From Symsagittifera roscoffensis (lineage: Eukaryota > Xenacoelomorpha > Acoela > Convolutidae): a stretch of 64,000 nt of DNA. Position numbers and translations under genes: made by a program. Shown here in pieces: positions 34,194-45,612 of the stretch. The notes beneath the pieces were generated by a model, which was not told the DNA's origin, did no database searches, and saw nothing but the letters and a program-made list of their open reading frames with translations. The stretch lies in assembly GCF_963678635.1 (NCBI RefSeq), contig NC_087066.1:28153301-28217300 (forward strand), written 5' to 3'. Positions within the stretch are counted from its first letter, which is position 1. Every line of letters begins with the position of its first letter.

Positions 34194-36179
34194 GTAAGTT
34201 TTCTTTTAAATTTCATCTTTTTCTGGTGACAATTTTTGGGCTAATCGATCGGGCACGCAAACGGTATCGTATCATCTGTGTTGGTCTTATTGGTATCATT
34301 TGTATTGGTGCTTGGATTTAGTGGAAGCAACCGTATCTTCGAGCGTTCGGCCCTTTTTTCCAAATGGATACAACGTGAAACGGATACATAACGGATACAA
34401 CGTGAAAAAAAATAGCGACAACTTGTTTAATGGTTTAAGGGAACAATTTACAGAAATGGATGCTGTCTCCGTTGCAAGATATATTTACTATAATTTTTGT
34501 TATTATTTTTAATCAATTAAGTTGGAATTCATTTCATGACGTTCATCATCATATTTGTGAGAAGTACAGCAAAATTGATTAAGTTCAACAAAACTTTAAC
34601 ACAAAACAATTTCTAGACAACTAATGAACAAAAGACTGAAACTGCCGTATGAAATGGCTATTTGCATTTACTTTCATATTGAATTAAAAAAGTGATTCAG
34701 AAATAAATTCCAAAAAAAATTGTCACTGAGTATTCGAGCTGAGGGATTGAAAATTCGAAACTGAGCCGGTAAAAAATAAGTATAGCTGGTTGCTGGGCAA
34801 GTAGCACAAAAATACAAACAAAACATTTTTTCTTCAAATTAGTGCCGTTTCTTGCGCGTGGTTTGATGGGAGATCTATGCAAACGCCTAGAAAGTTAGTA
34901 ATTTAGCCATAATCGACAGTAGTTGTCTTCAAAAGCAAAAAAAATCAATAAAAAAAATTCAAGTTTGTATTGACCCTTTTCGCTTTTTGAGATAACAGTT
35001 TTCTGAAAACACATTTTTAGATTTTTTCATACGTATACGCATATGGGTCTAACAATTATTCTGCAAAGAAATGTAAAACCATATGGTTTTACGGCTTGCT
35101 TATCAAGATTGACCTTGATTTTCACTTTTTGCTCAGTGTTTCATGGAAGTAAAACAACTATTCTTCTTTTTGTACACTCGTTACTGTTTCTGTACAATCG
35201 ATTCTCTTTCTGTGCAATTGTTTTTCGCTGAGGCTCTCCCTTTTTTCTTATACCTAATATAGATACATCCATTTAATGACGAATCTGTGAGATATCCCTT
35301 TTCACTGTTAGCTTTTGCTTTTAATCTATCTCTCAGAACTTTAACATTCGGTTTTTGTCCATAATCAGATGGTCAATGTGTTAAGTTTTCATATGATCAA
35401 GGAAAAGCCTTCATTCGCACCTGATTTAAATTTAAGAGCATCCTATTGGGCTCACCAAAACAACCATGGGTTTTGTTTCATTGCCTGCTGTTTAAATCAA
35501 AAAACAAAAAACCAGTCTGCCAAACCAAAAGACTTCAATTTGAACTTAAAAGTAGCATGAGTTTAAAGCTACACCAGTTAAAACAAATGAAAATTAAGAG
35601 ACCAAAAAATTAAGAGACAATGGAAGTAAGAGACATGCTTTCAAATAAAAATTAAGAGACATGCATTCAAATAAATGCATACTCCTCGAAAATAACGTTA
35701 TTTATTCTTGAGCAAGCATCTAAGAGTAAATGTCACAAAAAAGCAGCCAACGTAAAAAGTTTTTGAAAAAGATCTTTCTAAATTAAGAAAAAAAATTGGA
35801 ATCATTAATATTAAACCTTTTAATCTAAATTTGAGCTAAGCTTAATTAATATTCAATTTCAAAATGACGTTTAGGTTCAGGAAATCCTAAATTGCAATAA
35901 CACATACACGCGCTTCTGTTAAGCGCCATGTAAAAGAAAAAGATATAACAAAGAAGATGTTTTTCTGTTTTCGGCTTCTATTTTGTTTTTATAACAGCAC
36001 AGTATTCGTTTTTGCTCATGCCAAAAAAGTTAGTTTTGAGGGTTCATTTAGTATTTTCTATGTAAAAAAATTCGTCTATTAAAAACGAAAAAAAAACAGG
36101 ATGCAGAGAAAGATAAACTATTATTGAAATGCCTTTTTGACTTTTGGTCTACTGTTTTTAATAGTCAATAAACACAGTG
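34194..36179 (+). other. Intron of the RNF213-like gene
   Basis: First part of the 3.4-kb intron between exons b and c. It holds a 15-bp direct repeat (GGATACAACGTGAAA at about 34,365-34,410) and a 100-bp segment at about 34,780-34,880 that recurs at 43,010-43,145. No exon is recognised. Open frames at 35,043-35,231 and 35,369-35,560 lack domains. Confidence 0.5.
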
Positions 36180-36575
36180 TTTTACGAAAAGTCAATCAGT
36201 CTCAAATTTCTTTATTTGTGGTTTGACTTTTGATTTTTTGTTAAAATCACTTTGTTTTTTGTTGCGTGGAGTATCAATCAGAAAGTGTAAAAATCACGAA
36301 AAACGCGATTGACTATTAATTTCGAAAATAGATTTTTTTTTTCAGATTTCCGAGTTGAATAAAACTGTTACCTCTGATCCAGTTTTCCCAAATGGCGTTT
36401 ATTTTATCTAAAAAGCGGTAACCATAATTTGTTTAGAATTCAAAGAGGTTAGGGCCATAGGTTTTTCACTTTGAAATTCAATAATTGATGTTTTTTCGAA
36501 AAACAAGACAGTTTTTTCTGTTTCCTTGCGTTAGTTGACTGTTTTCTAACTACCTGTTGGCTATGTTTTTCTTTG
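36180..36575 (+). repeat. Interspersed AT-rich repeat, copy 9
   Basis: Carries the TCTCAAATTTCTTTATTTGTGG, CACGAAAAACGCGATTG, TCTGATCCAGTTTTCCCAAA and CTACCTGTTGGCTATG blocks. In the intron upstream of exon c, sense strand. Confidence 0.8.
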
Positions 36576-36939
36576 TTTTTAATTTTTTATAGTTATGAGC
36601 CTTAATTTATAACAAGACTGCTCGTATCAGGGCGAAGCTCTGAATGTTCCGACTGCATTTTGAGGTTTATGGAGCAGTAGTAACATGAAAAAATTATATG
36701 TAATAAAGTAAAATAAAAAAACTTTTTTCTAAATTGTGATTTTTTTATGAAATAATCTCCCCACATGCCATATCAAGGCAAGTTCAAATAAGCTTCTTTC
36801 AACCAATTTGGAACGATTTCTAAGACGGATTAAATCTCCGCTTACGCGTTAATAGCGCGAAATATATCGCCCCTTAATTGTCCCAAATTGGCCAAAACGC
36901 CAATCTCTCAACCCCCGTAACTTTACAAAAAACTATCAT

Positions 36940-37390
36940 ATGTGAAATATCTTTTCAAATATGAGCTCAGGACAACAATACCTTTCGAATGATATTTAAA
37001 AAATTTTGTCAAAAAAGGCTAGTTAAAAAGTCGAATTTTGTCTGAAGAAAAAAACCCACTCCGAGCACAAATTTTCCGTTTTTTTTATATCGAAAGTCGG
37101 AACAATAACACTGTTGCCTTCCAATGAGAAAACTACTATTGTTCCGACTTTCAAAATGGCAATCTTTAAACCTTTATAATTTTACAAAAATTCAGGTGAA
37201 ATATTTTTTTCGAAAAGGTGAATTATATTTTTTTCAAAATTGAGCTCAGGACAACAATAGTTTTCGGATGGTATGATAAAATTCCGTCAAAAATGGCTAG
37301 TTAAAAAGTCGAAATTTGTCTGAAGAAAAAAAATGCCACCCCGAGCACAAATATTCCGTTACCTTCGTATCAAAAGTCGGAAAAATTACG
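36940..37390 (+). repeat. Direct repeat pair with internal hairpin
   Basis: A block with GGCTAGTTAAAAAGTCGAA, GTCTGAAGAAAAAAA and CCGAGCACAAAT occurs at about 37,018-37,100 and again at 37,288-37,385. Between them, AAAGTCGGAACAATA (37,094) and its complement TATTGTTCCGACTTT (37,138) form a 15-bp stem around a loop of about 30 bases. Intronic, no gene. Confidence 0.75.
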
Positions 37391-37576
37391 CCACACTCAT
37401 CAAACCAGGCGCAAAAAATCACAAAAATTTTATAAAAGCAAAAAAAAATGTTTACTTCTTCGCCAATTTAATTTCTGAGTTTCTACTGTCTTTGCCAAAC
37501 TACCGTCCACTCTAACTTGCCGTTTTTGACCAAATAAAAATCACCTTGTTATTATCATGCGTTTGTGTTTCTTAAG

Positions 37577-37841
37577 GTATTCGAGACCTGAAATTCAAAC
37601 GAATCGTTTCTGTGTGGCAAGCATTTGCCTTACAAAAAACTGCACTCCTGATAGAGCACAAAGAAGATCCATATTTGAACCTTCCTTCCGATTTTAAAAA
37701 GAAGCTGGAACCAGATATACAGGAGAGTTGCATAAAAAGATTGGGACTGGATGATAAATGTAACCGATTTATGCTAGCTCTGAACGAGATACTTCTCCAT
37801 TTGAACTACGAACCCTACAGAAATATTCGGTCTGATTGGAG
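37577..37841 (+). CDS. RNF213-like C-terminal region, exon c
   Basis: 265 nt from CTTAAG|GT to GGAG|GTTAGT, entering with two bases (completing the codon from exon b) and leaving two. The translation contains VSVWQAF, NLPSDFKKKLEPD, GLDDKCNRFMLALNEILLHL. This pattern of VW, then a P..F...L segment, then GLD..L..LNE matches the extreme C-terminal helical region of RNF213. Fully open. This is the strongest of the 3' exons for family assignment. Confidence 0.75.
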
Positions 37842-39504
37842 GTTAGTTCTTCATTTTGTTAAAACTTTTGGAACAATAATTTTGCAAAGACTAGCTCACA
37901 AAAGGGAAAAGAGCTATGCCATTTGAGTTAATTATTAATCTAGTGTTCTTCAATTCCAAAACCTTGCAAAGAAATTGTAAAACTAATTTTTTGTGATCCT
38001 ACGTGAATCATTTAGTGATCACTCGTGAAATTGCAAAATTAATTTTCCGCTCCGATGTCAAAAAAATAAGAAAGGCAATATTTTTAAATACTTGTTTCGT
38101 TTGTTCAATCTTTTTGTAGCTCTTTAAAAAGCCTCGCAGCTGCAAAATTTGGAAATATAGTTGAGAAAAATACTTTTTTCTTCAATATTTTCAAAGTTCA
38201 GGTACTCTTATACTGAAAACGAGAATGAAAAAAAATAAATGTCCCGGCGCTTACGAAAAGCGAAAAAACCTTATTTATCAAATGTTACTTGGGTGTTGTT
38301 GGAATCCAATTTCCAGTTTCGCATTATTATATATTTGGCAAATTATACGTTTTTCAAAACTGCAAAAAATATTTCGAAAGAAAGTGTCAGCCACCTAATT
38401 TTTGAACATCGACATGCTAATTGATACAAACATAAATAGGCCTGTTCTCCTCAGAATCAGTCAAACTTTTCATAAAGAAGACAACAAGACTAGTTTCCGG
38501 ACGTGGCTTTAGAAAGTTGTTAAAAGAAAATAATTTGAATCTGTAAGTGCGCTTGCAAAAATCTCAGTAAAACATTTTTTTCAGGCTAAATTTCTGGGAA
38601 ATAATTCTTAAATAGCATTTTCTGTAAATTTTTATTATGTCATAATCTCCATTTCAGATAGCTTCCAATTTAAATAAGAAGAGAGACTTTCCTCTAACAT
38701 AGAAACTGTTTTTTTATTTGGTTGTCCTGAAATTGCAGATACTAGATTCATAGATCCAAACGCTTCTGAAAAATATTGCGAAGTCTCGATTTTTGCGAAC
38801 AGGCATGAAACGGCGCGACCGCTGTAACCGGCGCAAATGATTTTAATCATTGCCAGAATTTTTCGACCAAAAAGATCCGTTGTGATTACGCGACCGACCG
38901 ATGTGCAGAGCAAGCGACCTTTGCGAATCGGGAAACGATGCGGCTTAAATGCTGCCGCGACCTCGACACGGGGAATAAAATTATCAAGTTTTTCACTAAC
39001 CTCTGATAACTGCATGTTAGATTTTTGTCTGTTAAAAAATAATTATCAAAATGATGCAACAAATGAGCCTGATTCACAATTTCAAAACAACAAATTCTGA
39101 TTCCAGATTTCTCAGCGGAATAGTAAAACCAAATATTGACAGGCACACCCCGACATTCAGTGGCGCGGCCAGCACGACAAAATTTTGCTTTTCCCAGACT
39201 AATCGAAAAAATCAATCTGGACATAGCAAATTTTGTTTGCAAAAATCTGGCTAAAAGTCAAAAAAGTCTGGAAAGTTGAGAGAATATTATTGTTTTTATA
39301 AAATTTTTATAAATGTTTTTATAAAATTTCATGTATCCCGGTGGGAAAAGGAAGAAAACATAGTTTCTAGAGCGCTATTTTTAAAAAATAATAAAATTAT
39401 GATGGATGCAAAGTTTAACTACAGTTTTTATAAAGACGGTGTTTTGCCTGATAGCAACAGTTTATTAAGAGTAATGAACGTAGTGAAGACTCTTATATAG
39501 GTCT
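37842..39504 (+). other. Intron between RNF213-like exons c and d
   Basis: Mostly AT-rich with no exon seen. A G+C-richer patch at about 38,800-38,980 gives an open minus-strand frame of 126 codons (39,015-38,635) and a shorter plus-strand frame. Neither matches a family I recognise; it may be a decayed insertion. Confidence 0.45.
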
Positions 39505-39915
39505 TGCTGATATTTTTTTGAAGTCTTAAAATATTGGTGCACTTAGGTATATATGGACTTTTCTAGTTCAATTATATTTCATTTGCTGAAAGTGACGTAA
39601 ATAGCAGTCTCCAAATATGAACGTATAAATGGCACAAAAATTGGTGAAAGACTTCTAGTTTCGAAAGTAGAATTTAAATTTTACATTTCCAACGGAAAAA
39701 AAAACTTTACCTGTCGATCCAGTTTTCTCAAGTTGGGTGAACGTTTTTAAAAAACGCCATCATAAATCGTTTTAGAAATTCAAAGAGCTTAATGAGCATC
39801 TATTTGTTTCTTCGAAATTCGAAACTTGTGATTTTTTCAACAAAGTCAGTGTTTTATTATGTTTACTTGCTTTCGTTACTTTTTCGAATCTACGAATGGC
39901 TATGTTCTGAATTTC
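39505..39915 (+). repeat. Interspersed AT-rich repeat, copy 10
   Basis: Contains TTTACCTGTCGATCCAGTTT, TCTCAAGTTGGGTGAACG and an AATGGCTATGTTCTGAAT tail, ending directly at the polypyrimidine tract of the acceptor at 39,929. Closest to copy 1 in detail. Confidence 0.8.
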
Positions 39916-39929
39916 TTTTGTTTTCTTAG

Positions 39930-40086
39930 AGTGAAAGATTGCATCGAAGTGGTTGAACCTGAAGATGATATATCTTGTGATCTTCCAGATGAAATAACTA
40001 TGGAGTTTTCGGAATCTCTCATGATGACACTCATCGCCAACGGCAACAGTGGAAACATTCGAAATAGTAATAAGAACATCGTCTAA
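39930..40086 (+). CDS. RNF213-like protein, terminal exon d
   Basis: Starts after TTTTCTTAG with one base that completes the codon left open by exon c, then reads VKDCIEVVEPEDDISCDLP and ends with TAA at 40,084-40,086. The acidic DLP..I.MEF segment resembles the last conserved stretch of RNF213 proteins. A polyadenylation-like AATAAA is at 40,467-40,472. Three consecutive phase matches (b-c, c-d and open frame to stop) make this a credible gene end. Confidence 0.7.
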
Positions 40087-41940
40087 ACTCAGTTTACCAA
40101 TTATAAAGACAAAACATTATATCTCTCATAAATATTAAATATACGAGAGATATATCTCTCATAAAACAAAATATCTCTCATAAAATTTTGACGCTGATAG
40201 TTAAACAGGTGTAAATACGATGTATAGTTGTGATATGCTTCTCATAAGTTGATTTTGGAAAACAAATGTAGTAATAGAAATCATAATCAATGAAAATCTA
40301 AACTTTAGCTTCAAAAATAGAAATGTTTTTGTCAAATTTTGCCACTATGATGATTTGTTAAAAAAAACAAAAGCACAAGAGCATATTCGATTGTAAAGTA
40401 AGTAATTATTGCTTTTATTGTATTTTCAACATACACTTTCATCCATAGATTGAAAAAATTTTGTAAAATAAAATCTAAGTACTCTATCTAAGAACCTAAT
40501 CTAAAAGTAATGAAACTGCGTTTAATATGTCATTTTATCTAAAGTCATGCGTTTTTATTGCCAGTTAAACCCATAGATATCAAATTATTTGGCTGTAAAA
40601 ATCCTAATTCTTGTGGAAAAACCATGACTTTTTCATAATTATTATTTCAAAATACTTTCCTTAAAAAATCAGAGCTCAGACGGGTTTAATCACTGCTTTA
40701 CATTTTAGATCATCAAAAACTCTAGCCGAGGCCTCAATGAAAATTTTAAAAATTATAATGAAATAACCTCGGCATTGTTGTTCACCAATTCAAATTTTGT
40801 ACATACATAGATTATAGATACATTTTGATTCGTTGCATATAATCGATAATACTCATTAAAAGTTTCTAAAACTTTGATACTAACATTTCATTTTTGTACA
40901 CATAATTGAAATATATCAACATATTTTTTCAGTAAATAAAAAACTTCTAACAGTGTACCCAATGGCGTGCGCTGAAATTTTTTTTGAGTACTGCTTGCTT
41001 TTTAGGTCAACCAATTCTCTAAAATGAAACCCCAAACTCTTGACATTTGAACATTGGACAAAGGTTTTCAATTTTTTCAACATAGTGTTTTTTCAGCGAG
41101 CGTACCCTTAATTTTAGGGTTGGAAGGTCAAAAAAGTTGCCGTAAGATAGTATCAAAATGGAAAAAATTTGAAGACTGAATTTTGGCATCTATACCAGCC
41201 ATTAAATGACGAGAAAAGTAAGTTGCAACCTAGTTGCAACCAATTGCAACCAAGTTTATGGGTTCCAGAAAAAAATCAGAAAACATAAACCGATGAAGTC
41301 AATCAAATTTACATGCTCTATTTTGTATTAATTAGTTAGGCAGAGCACTTGCTGTAAAAAGAGCAAAAAGAATAAGAACATAATTGTGAACGAAAAAGAG
41401 ACAATTGATAAAACTAACTTACAAAAACGTTCATGGCGACCTCGGATTTTTCTAATATTACAGATATTAACTTTAATAATTCAAGTGGCGATTCATTTGA
41501 TGGTTACTATTACGATTATAAAAGAGGCAAATAATGCCGTTGTTCGTTTGTAGACTAATGTGTGTTGATGATCGTGAAAACATTTGAGTATCTGGAAAAG
41601 AGAAAACGCTTTTCAGTATAAAAGGCATAAAACATTGAATTAACGGATTCTTTATCTCTTAAATCGACCTTCATTGAACACTTCAACATAATAGCAGGAG
41701 GTAAATGGAAAATTTACCACGAAAAAAAAACATCAAAAAAACTGTCCTACTTGCTAATTACAAACACTTCGGTCAAAAATTAGTTACTATAGTTGAAATT
41801 TGGCTAAAAATATGAAAAGACAAGAAAATCAACAAACGTAGTGGTAAAAACATTTCCACAAAAGTAGCAAAAGAAAACCAGCCAAACCAACAATGTGAAA
41901 CAGACTTTCATTTGAGGGGCAGAAAAAATGCGGGGAATCA
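40087..41940. other. 3' flank and intergenic DNA
   Basis: Possible 3' UTR first, with ATATCTCTCATAAA three times at 40,120-40,190, including an inverted pair (GAGAGATATATCTCTC). The rest is AT-rich with no recognised gene. Confidence 0.5.
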
Positions 41941-42722
41941 TTACGAGGCCAAACTGTGCACTGGATAGGCGCAGAATTTGGTATCTGTAGTTCTCTAAAA
42001 TCCAAAGATAAACGTTTTTAAAATAGTTGAAATTTTGTCGGGACGTTAAGAAAATGAAATAACATTACTAAGCTAATGAAAGCCATCCATACAAAAACTA
42101 AGGAGAACAAAAATTGCTTAGAATATCACTAGATTCAATATGGCGCAATTAATCAAAAATTACGCAAAAACTACTTTTTTAATTGATGAGAAAGTTATAC
42201 CACAAGAAGCCTTAAATAGCTCAACAAAGTATTATAAAAGTTAAAACCATAAAAATCTGTATAAAACAAAAATTTTTTGGCTTGATAGTCATTAAATGTG
42301 ATTTTCACAAAATAAACTCAGAATTTTTACTTAAAAAGAACATTTTGAACAATTTGCCCAAACTTTTTCAGATTTGGCTCTTCTAGAATTTTGTTGAGCT
42401 GTGTAAGATGCTTCTTGTGATATGAATTATGACAGCAATCAGCAAAGTAGTTTCAGCGTAATTCTCGATTAATTAAAAAAGATCCATTTTTGGGGTAAAA
42501 TTTCAGTTGAGAATTTCAGAGAAAAAATACACTATATCAATTCTGGTGAAGATCTAATCAATTTTTGTTTTCCTCAATTTTTGTCTAATTGTAACCCAAT
42601 TTGGGAAAAAAATCGTTTGAAAATCCAAATTTTGTTCGTTTTGTCCGGTTAATTTAAATCAGGACTGCAGAAGGACAAGGAGACTATTTACAATTCTTAA
42701 AATACACAGTTTGGCCTCGTAA
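41941..42722. mobile_element. Small TIR transposon or MITE, 782 bp
   Basis: Perfect 18-bp terminal inverted repeats: TTACGAGGCCAAACTGTG at 41,941 and its complement ending at 42,722. TCA flanks both ends (41,938-41,940 and 42,723-42,725), a possible 3-bp target duplication. The interior is AT-rich with no transposase, so it is non-autonomous. Confidence 0.65.
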
Positions 42723-43640
42723 TCATATAAGAAAAACGAAGAGCATGTTGTCTTTTAAATTTGGTAGATGGAATTTGCTGGAAGATTTCGATATTTCTAT
42801 TAAAGAGACGGGTGTTAGTTTGAAGTGAAGACAGAATCAAGTGGGAGGAGAGTTTTGTGAAAAAAGGGAGAGACAAAAAAGTGATCGCAACGGCAAAAAT
42901 AAGAATGGTGAAAACGAACCTTGCAAATTTAAAGTCTAAAGACCACAAGTGTTGCAGAGATGTCAAAAGAAATTGCAGAGATGTCGATAACGATAAATCC
43001 GCTTGTAACGAGGATAGCTGGTTACTGTGCAAGTAGCACAGAAGGTTCCGACCATATTCTTTAAAAATAAACAAATAAAAGTTTTTTCAAGTTAGTGTAG
43101 TTTTTTCTGCGTGAGCGTGGTGTGATAAAAGAAATCTCATCGAAAAAAAATAAGCATATTCAACATTCGTACTATAAGAGGCCAATTGGAAAACAGTTTT
43201 TGTAGAAAAATGACTAAGAAAACGAAACTAATCTATAAAACAAGTTTTTAAATTACAGATATATTTTAAAAAAGATTTTATTGCTGTTCAAAGCACGACT
43301 GTAAGAGCTCTAATATGACATATCACTCCACTCATTCCGATGACTGTTTGTGGTACCTGAATTTGCGTGGAAAACAGCAAAAACAACTCTAAAACACACC
43401 CGATTTCAAATTTCAAAAGTATAGTCGCAATAATAAGGAAAGGGATTCAGAGTTCGGTAAGTCAAGGACGTAATCCCCCAGAAGAAAACCCTCATGGATA
43501 AAATCCCCCAGGACAGAGTCCCCTGTAGTGTAAAACCCCTCTGTGGCAAAATCACCCATGTTTTATTTCATTATCGTTGAAATCAAGGTGTATTTATATA
43601 TATATATTTCAGTTTTCTATTAGTTCCATTTATAAATCAT
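42723..43640. other. Intergenic DNA with a repeat shared with an intron
   Basis: About 43,010-43,145 shares ATAGCTGGTT.CTG.GCAAG, TAGCACA and TTTTTTC..AA.TTAGTG words with 34,780-34,880. A degenerate run of AAAATCCCCCAGGA-like units is at 43,465-43,555. The 125-codon minus-strand frame at 43,074-42,697 overlaps the transposon end and has no known domain. Confidence 0.45.
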
Positions 43641-44216
43641 TTCAATTTTGAAGCGGAGTTCGGTTTTAGACGAAACTGCAGTGTCGTGGTTAAAGGGAAT
43701 GCTGCCTCAGAGACAGGTATTCAGAAACCGTTAGTTGTGCTAGATGAATACTTATCACCGAATACAATCTTGAAAAAGTACACTCACCGGCAAGCAGTGG
43801 AAACGGTTTGAGAAAACGCTGGAAATGGAAGAAGATGCAATGCATAAAGAAAAAAAATCAGAAAAAAATTAAAGTTGTAGCAGAAAGGCGGATGAATGAC
43901 AGAATTTTTTCTCTGGCTTTATTACAAAAATCCAATTTGCGAAATGAATCAACAAAATTAAACAACAAAAACATTGGTAAAAGCAAGGATTCAGAACAAC
44001 ATATGGACTAAGAGTTGCCTGAAGAAACCTTAAGAAATTCCAGTGAGGACTAAAATGGAACTGCAAATGTTAAATTTGAAACGTACGAAACAGATTAAAA
44101 CAAGAGAAACTTGATTATCCGAGGAAAAGGAAATAGTAACAAGGTGAATACATGGGGACAAAAAAATGTTTTAGACGTGGAGATTTAGATCACTTTGTCA
44201 AAAATTGTACTTAAGT
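43641..44216 (+). pseudogene. Retrotransposon gag relic
   Basis: LDETAVSWLKGMLPQRQ (about 43,665-43,715) resembles the start of a gag capsid domain. Near 44,170-44,211 a CCHC-like knuckle reads CFRRGDLDHFVKNC, with the second Cys as Arg, followed by a stop. Between them are basic frames with stops. A MITE follows within 6 bp. Weak but ordered evidence for a small gag remnant. Confidence 0.4.
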
Positions 44217-44221
44217 AGTAT

Positions 44222-44416
44222 TGTATCGTGTCCCGGATCCTAAGGGGGTCCTTCCTAAGGGGGGTCCTCACGTAAAGCAAAATCCTAGGTCCTCAATTTT
44301 TTGGAAGACCCCTCTCCTAGGATTTTGAAAATGAACGTAAGTTCCCACCCCTAAAGTAAAAGACCTACTCCTTAGGATCTTGTTAAGCTGAGCTTAACAA
44401 CCGGGACGCGATACAA
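44222..44416. mobile_element. Hairpin MITE, copy a
   Basis: TTGTATCGTGTCCCGG at the left and the imperfect complement CCGGGACGCGATACAA at the right, flanked by TA on both sides. The interior is G+C-rich and largely self-complementary (CCTAAGG, TCCTAGG words). The TA duplication and TIRs fit a Tc1/mariner-type non-autonomous element. Four related 221-bp copies lie at 54.7, 56.5, 59.8 and 61.5 kb. Confidence 0.8.
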
Positions 44417-44875
44417 TAATTCCTTCTAATTCCTTTTAAAGCGGTCCCTTTTCGTGCCATAAAAAAGTTAATCGTCCTAATTCCTGAAGTTTTTTTTCGT
44501 CCTAGTTTTATGTGGATATCATTTCCTGGCTTCCTTTCTTTCCGTCGAAGATTTGTCATGCTAATAAAAATTGGTTATTGAAATCGAACCAAAGGATTTC
44601 ACACATTTGTTTGTATTAACACTTGGTTTGCGTCAACTAGTTTATTTGCCTGAAGATATTTATGTTAAAACAGTGATTGAGCTCAATACGAACTTTTTAT
44701 TATTTGTGAATTGGTAAAAACCAAAACAAGTTCAAGTCGAAGTATAGAAAAGACGAACAGTAAAAATCATCTGAAAATATATGTTTCAGAATTTAATGTT
44801 TATTGTTTGGGTTCTCTTTGCGCTGTTTTTTAGATGGTCGTTCTTCTGCAGCTTCACAAAAAATAAATGGGTTAT
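44417..44875. other. Non-coding DNA
   Basis: No recognisable feature between the MITE and the 3' end of the polymerase relic. Confidence 0.4.
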
Positions 44876-45612
44876 TTATAGGGGGCGTTCACGGACTCGG
44901 CTACTAGAAGCTTCTTCTTCTTGCAATTCTGTTTCTGAGTAGGGCCGCTGTAAAAATCCACAATCCGGAAGTCGAAATTCGTGCGAACTGTTATCAGTTT
45001 CATTGTATGAATTGGCCCACTCGGTGTCCATGTAAATATCTTCTAAAAATGCATTTTCCTCGACGGCTTTATGCCCAAAAGGCACTGTCGAAATTCCGTC
45101 GAAAAGGAGAAAACGTTTTGAGTCGAATGGGGATATTGCAAGTTTGTTTTGTTTCACTGTCATTTGGTGTGACCTTTCGAAACTATTTTATGGTTGTACA
45201 TTCTCATTGTTTTCTCAGTGAATAATGTGTCCCGGAAGGTGCGGTGGACCAGTTCTCTCTGTGCACTCCGTTTTATTCCTTTGGCACTCAATTTTCGAGT
45301 GCCTTCTAAACAGAAGCAAAGTTATGATTCTTTTCTACAACTCAGGGGATAGTTTCATTTTACTTCAGCAACTCAATTTATACCGAACAAATTTTGATTC
45401 ATTTTATCAAAAAAAAAAGCAGAAGACTCTGTATTATGATTTAAAAAAAGAGGAAAAGAGAAGAAATATGTTTTCAGATGAATCAACGTTTAAGCAACAT
45501 TGTATAATGTTGAGATTGGAATCGGTGCATTTTGTGCAGCGCGTACTCGATCACTTTCTAGAGATCACTTATCAACACATAGTGATATTTTGATCTATCT
45601 TTCAGCAGCAAA
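44876..45612 (-). pseudogene. Polymerase B relic 2, C-terminal and internal pieces
   Basis: The minus strand from about 45,324 to 44,876 is open and reads SAKGIKRSAQ, NHKIVSKGH and FDSKRFLLFDG, then GHKA and an acidic tail ending at a stop. That order matches the C-terminal end of Polinton-type protein-primed polymerases. Upstream, about 45,610-45,480 has a decayed segment like the part just after the N-terminal domain (SKYHYVLISDL). The exonuclease and palm domains are missing, so most of the gene has been deleted. Confidence 0.65.

Noticed and set aside
38635-39015. 126-codon minus-strand frame in an intron
   Set aside because: G+C-richer patch with no recognised family; kept only as a note in the intron entry.
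42697-43074. 125-codon minus-strand frame with hydrophobic stretches
   Set aside because: Overlaps the end of the TIR element, has no start context or domain, and AT-rich DNA readily gives Phe/Leu-rich frames.
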